Made by a program: the position numbers and the translations under genes | The notes under the pieces: model-generated | Database searches by the model: none | What the model saw: the letters and a program-made list of their open reading frames with translations, nothing else | What the model was told of the DNA's origin: nothing | Source of the DNA: RGIG6307 sp964424345 | GTDB lineage: Bacteria; Bacillota; Clostridia; Lachnospirales; Lachnospiraceae | DNA: 26,413 bases | Assembly: GCA_964424345.1 (NCBI GenBank) | Contig: CAYRIK010000026.1 | Coordinates: 1 to 26,413, forward strand | Direction of reading: 5' to 3' | In this document: positions 1-7,909 of the stretch, in pieces | Layout: each line of letters opens with the position of its first letter | Numbering within the stretch: the stretch's first letter is position 1

Positions 1-453
1 GGATACTAAAATACCTGTTTCACGAATGCCTAAGTCTTTTACTAATTTAAAATCTTCCTTGCTTGCACGAATCCATGTTGTAATTTCCGGAAACTTTAAT
101 CCTAACTCCTGACATTTTGCAATCGCATCTCTGTCTTTTTTGCTGTAAACAAAAAATTCTGTCTGACGAATGATACCATAAGGACCGCCTAACTTAGAAA
201 GCAGCTTATAAATGTGTACAATCTGCTCTACACTGTATGGTTCTACAGACTGCTGACCATCACGAAAAGAAGTATCTGTAATCCAAATATCCTCTGGCAT
301 ATTTAATGGCACACGCTTACGGTCAAAGGCAACCTTTGGAATATCTTCATATGTATATAAATCTCTATATAAATTAGGGTTTGCAACATCCTGTAAAGAA
401 TAACGGTATCCATCCTTCTCTAACAGATTTGATTTACGGGAAAGTTCTAACAT
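1..453 (-). CDS. HMGL-like acyl-CoA/2-oxoacid condensing enzyme, N-terminal part (2-isopropylmalate / homocitrate / Re-citrate synthase type)
   Basis: This is a 5' gene fragment of 151 codons, open to the window edge. It starts at ATG 453 behind a good AAGGAG ribosome binding site and begins MLELSRKSNL. The diagnostic motif is DTSFRDGQQS (about residues 60-69), the first conserved signature of the HMGL-like/DRE-TIM barrel family: the Arg and Asp bind the enolate and the divalent metal, and the Gln lies in the active site. RQTEFFVYSKKDR and PEITTWIRASKED follow, as expected for the first strands of the barrel. Family members condense an acyl-CoA with a 2-oxoacid (leucine, lysine or citrate synthesis). 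The visible N-terminus cannot separate isopropylmalate, homocitrate and Re-citrate synthases. A good promoter lies about 130 nt upstream. Confident on family, unsure on substrate. Confidence 0.8.
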   Translation of the reverse strand, partial: MLELSRKSNLLEKDGYRYSLQDVANPNLYRDLYTYEDIPKVAFDRKRVPLNMPEDIWITDTSFRDGQQSVEPYSVEQIVHIYKLLSKLGGPYGIIRQTEFFVYSKKDRDAIAKCQELGLKFPEITTWIRASKEDFKLVKDLGIRETGILVS

Positions 454-582
454 CTGGTCTCCTTTCATCCAAAAAGCTGCAACCCCTCTACTGCAACCTT
501 CAGATACACAAATATATATAAATCCATTTTTTCATGTTTTTCATTTTTATCGTTTTTCTGTCCACTTGAACATTTGTATACA

Positions 583-610
583 ATTATACATAATCCCAAC
601 CATTTGTCAA
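583..610 (-). promoter_or_regulatory. Promoter of the HMGL-like gene
   Basis: On the minus strand there is a perfect -35 TTGACA (605-610) and a perfect -10 TATAAT (583-588) with a 16-bp spacer. The predicted transcript start is near 576, giving a leader of about 120 nt before ATG 453. I recognise no riboswitch in that leader. Confidence 0.75.
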
Positions 611-674
611 TCCAAATATACTGGAAATTTTTGCAAGGATTCTTTTTTCTGTGGTATTTGTCGATTTTATATTA

Positions 675-680
675 TATAAT
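675..680 (+). promoter_or_regulatory. Probable -10 box of the nucleoside hydrolase gene
   Basis: A perfect TATAAT lies 40 bp before the start codon, but the matching -35 region (around 652-657) is poor. It faces away from the promoter of the left-hand gene, so 583-680 is a divergent promoter region. Confidence 0.4.
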
Positions 681-719
681 GAAGTTATGTAATTCATTTG
701 TATTATGGAGGAAATTTCT

Positions 720-1640
720 ATGACACAAGAACAATATTTGAAAAACTTATCTGTTCCAAGCGGAAAGATTGATGTCATTTTAGACACAGATGCCTATAAT
801 GAAATAGATGACCAATTTGCTATTTGCTATATGCTCAAATCCCCTCAAAAATTCCAAATCAAAGGATTTTGTGCAGCTCCATTTTTAAACAGCAAATCGG
901 TTTCTCCTTCTGATGGTATGCATAAAAGTTATGATGAGATTTTAAAATTATTAACGCTTGCTGGCGAAGAAAATTTAAAATCTATCGTATATAAAGGTTC
1001 TGAAAACTATTTACCAGATGAGACAACACCTGTCGAATCACCAGCAGCCGATTTCATGGCAAATCTTGCAGAATCTTATTCCCCTGAACATCCGCTTTAT
1101 ATCATAGCAATCGGTGCAATCACAAACGTTGCATCTGCTATTTTAAAAAATCCTCGTATGAAGGAAAATTGTGTAATCGTATGGCTCGGTGGTCATGGAA
1201 CACATATTCCACTTGCTGCTTCTGAATTTAATATGCATCAGGATATTGCTGCTGCCAGAATCGTTTTCGGTTGTGGTGTACCTCTGATTCAGTTACCTTG
1301 CGTTGGTGTTGTAGATTGCGCTTCTACATCTCAGTTTGAATTACAGCATTGGATTCAGGGAAAGAACAAATTATGTGATTACTTATATGAAAATACAGTA
1401 GAAGCTGCTGAATTTCACAAAAAAGGTAAACCTTGGACTCGTGTTATTTGGGATATTACTGCTGTCGCATGGCTCTTAGACGAGGAAGGCACTTTTATGA
1501 AGAGTAAACTAATCCACAGCCCTATCCCAGAATATGATTTCCACTATGCATATGATGAAAATAGACATTTGATTCGATATGTATATCAGATTAAACGTGA
1601 CGTATTATTTGAAGATTTATTTAAAAAATTGACACAGTAA
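720..1640 (+). CDS. Inosine-uridine-preferring type nucleoside hydrolase
   Basis: This 306-residue protein should hydrolyse the N-glycosidic bond of ribonucleosides to free base and ribose in the cytoplasm (nucleoside salvage). The Ca-binding N-terminal motif is present in a variant form, DTDAYNEIDDQ (D22, D24, D30, D31), where typical members have DTDPGxDD. EFNMHQD (N171, D175) and WDITAVAW (D245) match the other conserved ligand segments. There is no signal peptide. I chose ATG 720 over the in-frame ATG at 705 because the GGAGGAA ribosome binding site (707-713) overlaps the upstream ATG and is ideally spaced from 720. The gene stands alone, divergent from its left neighbour and followed by a terminator. 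The altered N-terminal motif leaves base preference open. Confidence 0.85.
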   Translation: MTQEQYLKNLSVPSGKIDVILDTDAYNEIDDQFAICYMLKSPQKFQIKGFCAAPFLNSKSVSPSDGMHKSYDEILKLLTLAGEENLKSIVYKGSENYLPDETTPVESPAADFMANLAESYSPEHPLYIIAIGAITNVASAILKNPRMKENCVIVWLGGHGTHIPLAASEFNMHQDIAAARIVFGCGVPLIQLPCVGVVDCASTSQFELQHWIQGKNKLCDYLYENTVEAAEFHKKGKPWTRVIWDITAVAWLLDEEGTFMKSKLIHSPIPEYDFHYAYDENRHLIRYVYQIKRDVLFEDLFKKLTQ

Positions 1641-1650
1641 AAAACATAAA

Positions 1651-1687
1651 AACGACGGCTCTTATTTTCTCAGAGCCGCCGTTTTTT
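1651..1687 (+). terminator. Rho-independent terminator, probably bidirectional
   Basis: An 11-bp stem with one mismatch (ACGACGGCTCT / AGAGCCGCCGT) is followed by TTTTTT. A-rich DNA on the left side supplies a T-run for the convergent SGNH gene on the other strand. Confidence 0.85.
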
Positions 1688-1733
1688 ATAGGCATAGTTA
1701 TTCTTTTATATTTTTTCGATTGGCATCCATTCT

Positions 1734-2828
1734 TTAAATTTCTTCTACAAATTTCTGGAATATAGGTGTCAGCTTCTCTGCCCATAAAGCACAGCCCTGT
1801 TCGTTTGGATGTCCGTTAAATTTGCTCTTTCCTTCGCTTTCTGGACCATCTAACAGTAATGGAACTACATCAAAGAATGCATCTGCAATCGGAGCTAATT
1901 CCTTACGAACATATTCATTTACTTCCAGCCATATCTGCTGCTTTTCTTCCTTACGGTCAAAAGGAGGCAATGTCTGAAGAAGCACTTTTACGCCAGCTTT
2001 CTGTAATGTTGTTACGATTGTATACAGATCTTTTTTAAGTTTCTCAGCACTGCTTCCATTTCCAATATCATTTGTACCAAAGCACACTACGACACCATCC
2101 ATCTGCTTTGCTTTGAACATCCATGCACCATCTACTGCAACGTCACTTGCTCTGCCATAACCAAGTCCAAGATTCCAGTAAGAATACTGTTCTCCTATAT
2201 TCTCTGATACAATTGCATTCCAATGTGTATACTTGTTATAAGGTGTACCAAGTCCCTGTGTAATAGAATCGCCAAAGAAACCAATCTTCTTTTCTACCTT
2301 ACGGTCGCAACCAATCATGCTTGCAAATGGGATATGTTTGCCTGGAAGCCATGCATCGTCTCTCCATTCAAATGTTGGAAGCATTGTTTCTTCGTGATAA
2401 GGCATCACTTTTCCTCTATATACAAGTTCCATGCACAAATAATCGCCTTTTTGAGCACTTATCTCTACAGCATCAGATGTAAAGAACTCGCCTGGCATAA
2501 CAGTTTTTTGTGCCTTGCCTGCAAAAGTCATAGGAACTGTATATTCTGGTTCTACTGCTTCTTGTAAGCTGCTTGTCTTACAAATACCAAGAGAAGCCTC
2601 TAAAATTTCCCATTCATCACAAAGAAGATTGCAATGACTAATAGAACCATCTGCCATAGTACCATCGGTAATGTTTGTAAATAATAAAGAATAGTTATAA
2701 GTACCACCTGCAAATAACTTGTAATAAATACGTCCTTTGCGTATTTTTTGTGTATCGCCTACGCGGAAAATATGCTGATTACCGCTTCCTGCGATTGTAT
2801 TAGATACATAAGTATCAAAATATTTCAT
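1734..2828 (-). CDS. SGNH/GDSL-family hydrolase (carbohydrate esterase-like)
   Basis: This 364-residue protein starts at ATG 2828 behind a GAGGAG site; the longer in-frame start at 2894 has no such site. Residues 1 to about 175 look like a beta-rich accessory domain and about 180-364 form the SGNH hydrolase. Block I is GFFGDSITQG with nucleophile S188, block III is GTND (251-254), and block V is FNGHPNEQG with catalytic H340. The Asp normally three residues before this His is absent (Phe338-Asn-Gly-His), so it would use a Ser-His dyad or another acid. No signal peptide is seen, so it probably acts in the cytoplasm on imported acylated sugars. It follows the GH36 gene after 138 nt on the same strand, which suggests deacylation of galactoside-type oligosaccharides. 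The substrate is inferred only. Confidence 0.82.
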   Translation of the reverse strand: MKYFDTYVSNTIAGSGNQHIFRVGDTQKIRKGRIYYKLFAGGTYNYSLLFTNITDGTMADGSISHCNLLCDEWEILEASLGICKTSSLQEAVEPEYTVPMTFAGKAQKTVMPGEFFTSDAVEISAQKGDYLCMELVYRGKVMPYHEETMLPTFEWRDDAWLPGKHIPFASMIGCDRKVEKKIGFFGDSITQGLGTPYNKYTHWNAIVSENIGEQYSYWNLGLGYGRASDVAVDGAWMFKAKQMDGVVVCFGTNDIGNGSSAEKLKKDLYTIVTTLQKAGVKVLLQTLPPFDRKEEKQQIWLEVNEYVRKELAPIADAFFDVVPLLLDGPESEGKSKFNGHPNEQGCALWAEKLTPIFQKFVEEI

Positions 2829-2889
2829 AATAAAAATCTCCTCACACTTTATGCTAAAATAACTGTGATTTTTCTCTGACATTATCATC

Positions 2890-2907
2890 TGCATATAATT
2901 TTATGCA
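2890..2907. promoter_or_regulatory. Inverted repeat between GH36 and SGNH genes
   Basis: Perfect TGCATA / TATGCA arms are separated by 6 nt, about 62 bp upstream of the SGNH start. A weak promoter-like TTGTTA-17-TATGCA reads through it on the minus strand. It is a possible operator for an internal promoter; the AT-rich context makes chance occurrence plausible. Confidence 0.25.
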
Positions 2908-2966
2908 TGTAATAACAAAAAACGTACCTATTCCAGTATAATAGCATTCATAACCCTTTTCCTATA

Positions 2967-5069
2967 TTATTTGCTAAGGAGTACACTCTGTGCTGTTCTA
3001 GCACCCATTTTGCCAATGATAAGTTTGCCGTTTTCTACGCGGATATCATCTGCATAGAAGCGTTCCTTGATTGCAAAGCCTTCTGGAATATCAATTACGA
3101 TTTCTTCTGCTGGCTCTTCAAATGCATGACATACTACTAAAATTTCATCTTCTGTACTTCTTACAACAACCTGTGTTCCCTTTGGATAACGAGTGCTCTT
3201 GCTGCGGTTTCCGTAAATCTTAGAAACACCATTCTTGATTACATCTTCTAATGTCTTGTAATATGTAATCGCATTCTGAATCACTTCGTACTGTTCAGGT
3301 CTTAATTCATCAATCTGTCCAGAAATACAAACTCTTCCGAGGAATGTAGCTGCTAAAGAATAAATAGTTCTTTCAATCTTTTCATCGTTATGCAATACAG
3401 CCCAAATCAATGACTGTGCTGGAAGCATCAGATTGTGAAGGCTTGCTGCAATATAAGGAATTTCGATTGCTTCGTGTGCGTCTGAGAAAGAAGATAATGC
3501 TGTTACACCCATCATAGATGGCTCAAGACGATGTCCGCCTGCTGCACAGTTTTCAATGATTAAGTCTGGAATTTCTCGTTTCATTTCTACGAAGAACTCA
3601 CGAACTGCTTCTAAGTGTTCTCTTAATGCTTCTGCATCAGAATCTCCTCCATCTACACCACGACCGATGTTAGAGTTGTAGTCTGTCTTAATATATCCAA
3701 AATCATATTCTTTTAAGAAATCGATAACTCGTTCACGAAGATATGCTCTTACATCTTCTCTTCTGAAATCCCAGTAAGAACGGAAATTCTTTACTTTGAT
3801 AACCTCGCCTGCTCTTGTTAAGTGCATATGGTCATAATCGCTCAAGAACATAGCAGAACCATTTGTAGTAACTTCTAATTCAAACCAGATACCTGGAATC
3901 TTTCCTGCTTTACGGATTTCTGCATTCATTGCCTTCATGTCTGGGAAAATATTTGTGTCAATCTTCCACTCGCCGTTGTGAGACTGCTCACAGCCTTCGT
4001 TACACCATCCAGCATCGATTACAAGGTATTTTACATCATAATCCTTCAAAGCGTTGCAATAGCTTAACATCTTCTTCTGAGTAGGTTTGCCCCATGTTGT
4101 ACAATATTCATTAAACTGGATTGGAAGTCCCTGCTCACCATATTTTTCCCATGCAATCTTCTGCATATCTGTAACAGCCTGACAAGCCTCAAAAATATCG
4201 CCTTCTACACATGCTACAAATGCCTTTGGACCTTTAAATCTTGCACCCTTTGCAATTACCTTGCTCCAGCCACAGAAATCTTTGTCGCCAAGACCGCCGC
4301 TGAAAGACATATTGTCGCCAAGTCTGCCAAGTTCTATCTGCCAGCTTGCATTATGACAAATCTGCATTGCCCAGAAAGTCTTATTGTCACGGTCTTCAAA
4401 TACTGCTGTTGGGAAATAACGTTCTACTGGCCAGCTTCCGATGCTGCCAAAACGTTCACTGCTTAAATTAAAGCCTGCCCATGATTTTTCCAGACCGATT
4501 TCTTCCATAGACTGACAAATATGCTTGCCTTCTAAGCTCCAGCCACCGAAAAATCTGTGAAGATAATATGCATTTGGAGCATCATCGCTGTGGAATGGGC
4601 TGATATTGTCGATTGCAACACTGCTCAACATTTCTAATTCTACGTCGCCCTCTGTTGCGTTTTCAAACTCTGTTTCTACTTCCAGACCTTTTCTGCCTTC
4701 ATAGTATGTAACCGTATGGTGGATTCTGTATCCTTCTTCACTGTTTAATACAGTAACAATACTTGTCTTGCCGTCACCTTCTACAACGTCCTGACTTTCC
4801 ATTGTAATCTTTGCAGACATTGCAGATGTTTTCATTGTAAAGCCAGCATTTTCCATTGTCTCGCCTTTTACCATAAAATATGCAAGGCTTCCTTTTCTCC
4901 AAGAACGATTGTAATCTGCTTTTGCATCTAATTTTGGTACTTCTAAGTCCCATAATTTTGCCAATTCATCTTTTTTATGTGCTGGATACAAAAACATACT
5001 TGTATGTTTACGATCATTTAACAAATAAGCAACGACTGTATTACCAAGTGTATATTCTCTTAACTCCAT
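2967..5069 (-). CDS. GH36-family alpha-galactosidase
   Basis: This 700-residue protein should release alpha-1,6-linked galactose from raffinose-type oligosaccharides or galactosides. An N-terminal beta-sandwich covers about residues 1-310. The TIM barrel follows, with KYLVIDAGW (348-355), then KTDYN (D463, the expected nucleophile), ENCAAGGHR (506-514) and SFSDAHEA (D530, the expected acid/base). A C-terminal beta domain follows to residue 700. The length fits the 700-750-residue intracellular GH36 group of Firmicutes, and there is no signal peptide, so the sugar must be imported. ATG 5069 has AAAGGAG 8 nt upstream. Its own promoter is clear, and the SGNH esterase follows on the same strand. 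The alpha-galactosidase assignment is the commonest for this architecture, though alpha-N-acetylgalactosaminidase activity also occurs in GH36. Confidence 0.9.
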   Translation of the reverse strand: MELREYTLGNTVVAYLLNDRKHTSMFLYPAHKKDELAKLWDLEVPKLDAKADYNRSWRKGSLAYFMVKGETMENAGFTMKTSAMSAKITMESQDVVEGDGKTSIVTVLNSEEGYRIHHTVTYYEGRKGLEVETEFENATEGDVELEMLSSVAIDNISPFHSDDAPNAYYLHRFFGGWSLEGKHICQSMEEIGLEKSWAGFNLSSERFGSIGSWPVERYFPTAVFEDRDNKTFWAMQICHNASWQIELGRLGDNMSFSGGLGDKDFCGWSKVIAKGARFKGPKAFVACVEGDIFEACQAVTDMQKIAWEKYGEQGLPIQFNEYCTTWGKPTQKKMLSYCNALKDYDVKYLVIDAGWCNEGCEQSHNGEWKIDTNIFPDMKAMNAEIRKAGKIPGIWFELEVTTNGSAMFLSDYDHMHLTRAGEVIKVKNFRSYWDFRREDVRAYLRERVIDFLKEYDFGYIKTDYNSNIGRGVDGGDSDAEALREHLEAVREFFVEMKREIPDLIIENCAAGGHRLEPSMMGVTALSSFSDAHEAIEIPYIAASLHNLMLPAQSLIWAVLHNDEKIERTIYSLAATFLGRVCISGQIDELRPEQYEVIQNAITYYKTLEDVIKNGVSKIYGNRSKSTRYPKGTQVVVRSTEDEILVVCHAFEEPAEEIVIDIPEGFAIKERFYADDIRVENGKLIIGKMGARTAQSVLLSK

Positions 5070-5102
5070 ATGTACTCTCCTTTATATATGCTCTTTACTG
5101 TC

Positions 5103-5131
5103 ATTCTATCGTATCCAATCCTAAATGACAA
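5103..5131 (-). promoter_or_regulatory. Promoter of the GH36-SGNH unit
   Basis: On the minus strand there is TTGTCA (5126-5131), a 17-bp spacer and TAGAAT (5103-5108). The predicted start near 5096 gives a leader of about 27 nt. The -35 nearly touches the stop codon of the upstream MATE gene. Confidence 0.7.
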
Positions 5132-5137
5132 TGTAAT

Positions 5138-6514
5138 TTATTTAAATGTTTTTGTCCAATCCAATTTTCTTAAAATAATGAACAATACTATGCTGCTCAA
5201 AGACCAAGTAAGCGGATATGCCCAAGAAATCATCTGAAACTCTGGAATGACTTTTAAGATAGAAGTAACGTAAATTACTCGTACACCACACCAGAATGCA
5301 AGCATTGTAATCATTGGTATAAACGCTTTTCCACAGCCTCGCAATACACCTGCACAACAATGAGTAAAGGCAAGCAAGCAGAAAAATAATGCTGTCACTC
5401 TTACATGAATCATGCCATATGCCACAGATTCCGTTGTATCTACGAAAATACGAAGCAGTGTTGGAGCGTTCAGATAGATTAACACACCAAAAATTTCTGC
5501 TGTGATTACGCCAAATAAAATTCCAAACACACCGCCCTTTTTGGCTCTGTCATATTTGTGTGCTCCAAGATTTTGACTGATATAAGTAGGCAATGCCATA
5601 GACATACTTACGATTGGTAAAAATACAAAGCCTTCTATTTTGGAATATGCACCAACGCCAGCCATCGCAAAAGAACCAAATGAATTGATATTAGACTGAA
5701 CAGTTAAATTACCAATGCTGATAACAGAACTCTGGATACCTGTTGGAAGTCCCTGCTTAATAACTTCTAACATAATTTCCTTTTCAAAACGAAGCTTTCT
5801 AAAATCCAATCGTGTATATTCTTTGCTTCTGCACATTTTCACGATACAAAATACAACGCTCATGCCCTGTGCAATTACAGTTGCAATACCTGCACCTGCT
5901 ACGCCCCAATGGAATACTGCTACAAATAATAAATCCAGTATTACATTCACTACGGAAGAAAACATCAGATAATACAACGGATGTACGCTGTCTCCTAATG
6001 CTCTCATAATAGACATACAAATATTGTACATAATGACCGTAGATACACCGGCAAAGTAAATACGAAAATAGCTTAAAGAATTTGGCAAAACACTTTCTGG
6101 AATGTTCATAAAGTTTAAAATTGTCGGTACACATAATAAACCAATGACCGTAGACAATACAGATGCGATAATACCAAACAAAAAGTTTGTATGGATTGCT
6201 TTTACGATTTTTTCTTTATCGCCTGCTCCATAGTATTTAGAAATGATAACACCACCGCCTACTGCGATACCATTAAATAAACCAACAATCAACATCGTAA
6301 CACTACCTGCAGAACTTACTGCTGCAAACGCATCATTATCTGCAAAATTACCAATTACCCATGCATCCGCCATGTTATAAAGCTGCTGCAGCAACTGTCC
6401 TATAAAAATAGGGATAGCAAACATCAAAATACTTTTTGCAATGGGGCCTTCCGTCATATTGGCAGAAGACTTTTTTTCCTGCAGTCCTTTAGACTGCACT
6501 TCTTTTGTCTTCAT
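5138..6514 (-). CDS. MATE-family multidrug/metabolite exporter
   Basis: This 458-residue polytopic protein has the 12 hydrophobic segments and the two-fold pseudo-repeat of MATE carriers. The first-repeat signature is LQQLYNMADAWVIGNF, followed by NGIAVGGGVIISKYYGAGD. The second repeat begins near ILLE-like LPTGIQSSVISIGN. These proteins sit in the cytoplasmic membrane and export organic cations or metabolites in exchange for Na+ or H+. ATG 6514 lies 8 nt after AGGAGGAAA. It is monocistronic: GH36 downstream has its own promoter, and HAD upstream is divergent. It is related to, but clearly distinct from, the MATE protein at 8773-10140 and its substrate cannot be read from sequence. Confidence 0.9.
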   Translation of the reverse strand: MKTKEVQSKGLQEKKSSANMTEGPIAKSILMFAIPIFIGQLLQQLYNMADAWVIGNFADNDAFAAVSSAGSVTMLIVGLFNGIAVGGGVIISKYYGAGDKEKIVKAIHTNFLFGIIASVLSTVIGLLCVPTILNFMNIPESVLPNSLSYFRIYFAGVSTVIMYNICMSIMRALGDSVHPLYYLMFSSVVNVILDLLFVAVFHWGVAGAGIATVIAQGMSVVFCIVKMCRSKEYTRLDFRKLRFEKEIMLEVIKQGLPTGIQSSVISIGNLTVQSNINSFGSFAMAGVGAYSKIEGFVFLPIVSMSMALPTYISQNLGAHKYDRAKKGGVFGILFGVITAEIFGVLIYLNAPTLLRIFVDTTESVAYGMIHVRVTALFFCLLAFTHCCAGVLRGCGKAFIPMITMLAFWCGVRVIYVTSILKVIPEFQMISWAYPLTWSLSSIVLFIILRKLDWTKTFK

Positions 6515-6550
6515 TCAAATATTTCCTCCTGTTTTTGAAAAAATTTCCTT

Positions 6551-6556
6551 ATTATA
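6551..6556 (-). promoter_or_regulatory. Possible -10 box of the first MATE gene
   Basis: A perfect TATAAT on the minus strand lies about 37 bp upstream of the MATE start codon, with no convincing -35. Confidence 0.35.
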
Positions 6557-6602
6557 GTGTAGCATAATTTTCTCTTTTTTACGATATTCTATCCTATTTC
6601 TA

Positions 6603-6631
6603 TTGTTTTTTTATCTTATTTTTTTTATAAT
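6603..6631 (+). promoter_or_regulatory. Promoter of the HAD hydrolase gene
   Basis: TTGTTT (6603-6608), a 17-bp T-rich spacer and TATAAT (6626-6631) form a good promoter with a leader of about 40 nt before the TTG start. Confidence 0.65.
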
Positions 6632-6676
6632 GACAAACGAATACCATTCCATTTTCATGTATAAAGGAGAACTGTT

Positions 6677-7516
6677 TTGGCAAATTTTTCTGATATTTTA
6701 TTAACAACAGACTATGACCGCACCCTGACTGCACCAGATTCTACTATTCCTGAAAAAAATCTGGAAGCAATCCGCTACTTTATGGAACATGGCGGTGCTT
6801 TTACTGTAAACACAGGCAGAACTGTGCCTTCCTCTGGTGTTCTGATGGCAAATGTGCCTGTAAATGCACCATTTTTATTATATAATGGTTCTGCGGCATA
6901 CGATGCTTCTAAAGAAGACTTTTTATTTACTTATGAAATTGCTTTAGACTGGAGAAAAGTAAGAGAACAGATTTTAGAAAAATTCCCGACTGTTTGGTTT
7001 GAATTTCAAGGTATGAAGGCTCATTATCTGTTTCGTGAAAACCCAATGTGGCTTGCTTTAAACGAAGCAAATCATGTTCCGGCACAGTATGCTTCTACTA
7101 CAGATGATCTTGGACCATTTTTAAAATTCTGTATTTATGCCAAAATTGAAGATACAACAATCGATCACTTTTTCCATGGAACAAAAGAAGAAATCGCTCT
7201 TATGGATGAGGTAGAACATTGGCTGAATGAAGAATTTAAAGATACCTGTGTTGTTACAAGAGGGGCTGATTTATATATTGACGTACAGCCAAAAGGCGTA
7301 AGTAAAGGACATAGTGCCAAACATTTAAAAGAACTGCTTGGCCGTAAGATTTTAATCTGCATCGGTGATGCTGAAAATGATCTTTCTATGCTGGACGATG
7401 CTGACTTTGCTTTTTGTCCAAGCGATGCTGTTATCAAAGATCATTATGAAAATGTATGTGAATGTGCCAAAGGTGCTGTCGCCGACTTAATCTACAACAA
7501 AATCCCGACACTGTAA
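6677..7516 (+). CDS. Cof-type HAD-superfamily phosphatase
   Basis: This 279-residue protein has a TTG start at 6677, set 6 nt after AAAGGAGA; no ATG offers a better position. The HAD motifs are in order. Motif I is TDYDRTLT (nucleophile D12, acid/base D14; the usual Gly is replaced by Arg15). Motif II is NTGR (45-48), motif III is the Lys in VSKG (K210), and motif IV is IGDAENDLSML (D231, D235). The long cap inserted between motifs II and III is the Cof/IIB type that selects phosphosugars or similar metabolites. It is cytoplasmic and Mg-dependent by family knowledge. It is divergent from the MATE gene and followed by a long structured non-coding stretch and a terminator. Specificity is unknown. 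Confidence 0.88.
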   Translation: MANFSDILLTTDYDRTLTAPDSTIPEKNLEAIRYFMEHGGAFTVNTGRTVPSSGVLMANVPVNAPFLLYNGSAAYDASKEDFLFTYEIALDWRKVREQILEKFPTVWFEFQGMKAHYLFRENPMWLALNEANHVPAQYASTTDDLGPFLKFCIYAKIEDTTIDHFFHGTKEEIALMDEVEHWLNEEFKDTCVVTRGADLYIDVQPKGVSKGHSAKHLKELLGRKILICIGDAENDLSMLDDADFAFCPSDAVIKDHYENVCECAKGAVADLIYNKIPTL

Positions 7517-7545
7517 CCTTATTAAGATACGATATCAAAAAGAAC

Positions 7546-7607
7546 AAAGTGGACAAGTCCACTTCGACTTCCTATATTCTTCACGCATGATAGACTTGCT
7601 CCACTTT
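7546..7607. repeat. Long imperfect inverted repeat (hairpin) downstream of the HAD gene
   Basis: Arms AAAGTGGACAAGTC (7546-7559) and GACTTGCTCCACTTT (7593-7607) are complementary over 14 bp with one bulged base. A shorter nested palindrome, AGTGGACAAGTCCACT, sits at its left end. A second GC-rich structured stretch follows (about 7607-7675, GCGAAG pairing with CTTCGC). It is not a simple terminator, because no T-run follows the first stem. It may be an intergenic repeat unit or a folded 3' RNA. Confidence 0.5.
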
Positions 7608-7682
7608 GCTGAGCCGAGCGTTTTTGCGAAGCAATACTTTCCCTATATGCTCGTGTTCATCTTCGCGGAGCATTTTTATATA

Positions 7683-7722
7683 AAAAAACCTCCTGCCCAC
7701 TGTATGGGCAAGAGGTTTTTTA
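7683..7722. terminator. Bidirectional terminator
   Basis: A 16-bp stem with one mismatch (AAAAAACCTCCTGCCC with GGGCAAGAGGTTTTTT) is flanked by A- and T-runs, so it can stop transcription from the HAD gene and from the minus-strand operon. Confidence 0.85.
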
Positions 7723-7860
7723 TTAATCTAAATAAGTGCCAACTGGAGAGGTATTGTACTGTTTTTTGATTTCAATGATGATAGAACCATTAGGCTATGT
7801 TTCTTCAGAAAGAATCTTATACTGTGTATGATTTCTGTTTAACTGAGCCTTATATTTCAT
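7723..7860 (-). pseudogene. Small ORF with an in-frame amber codon, probably decayed
   Basis: The minus strand reads 46 codons from ATG 7860 to TAA 7723 with a single TAG at 7795-7797. Before the TAG it ends YKILSEET, and after it the frame continues PNGSIIIEIKK and QYNTSPVGTYLD. This looks like one continuous protein C-terminus rather than random sequence. There is no convincing ribosome binding site. It lies downstream of the TIM-barrel gene and ends against the terminator. I do not recognise the family. The likely explanation is a gene remnant with a nonsense mutation; a chance ORF is possible. Confidence 0.35.
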
Positions 7861-7909
7861 CACTTTTACCACTCGTACAAGCAATACTTTTTATTACTTT
7901 TGCACAATA

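Noticed and set aside
18..30. Half of a parS-like site (TGTTTCACG)
   Set aside because: Only one half is present and the other arm does not match.
705..719. Earlier in-frame ATG for the nucleoside hydrolase
   Set aside because: It overlaps the GGAGGAA ribosome binding site used by ATG 720 and has none of its own.
7795..7797. Pyrrolysine or other recoding at the amber codon
   Set aside because: No supporting structure or family is recognised; a simple nonsense mutation is more likely.
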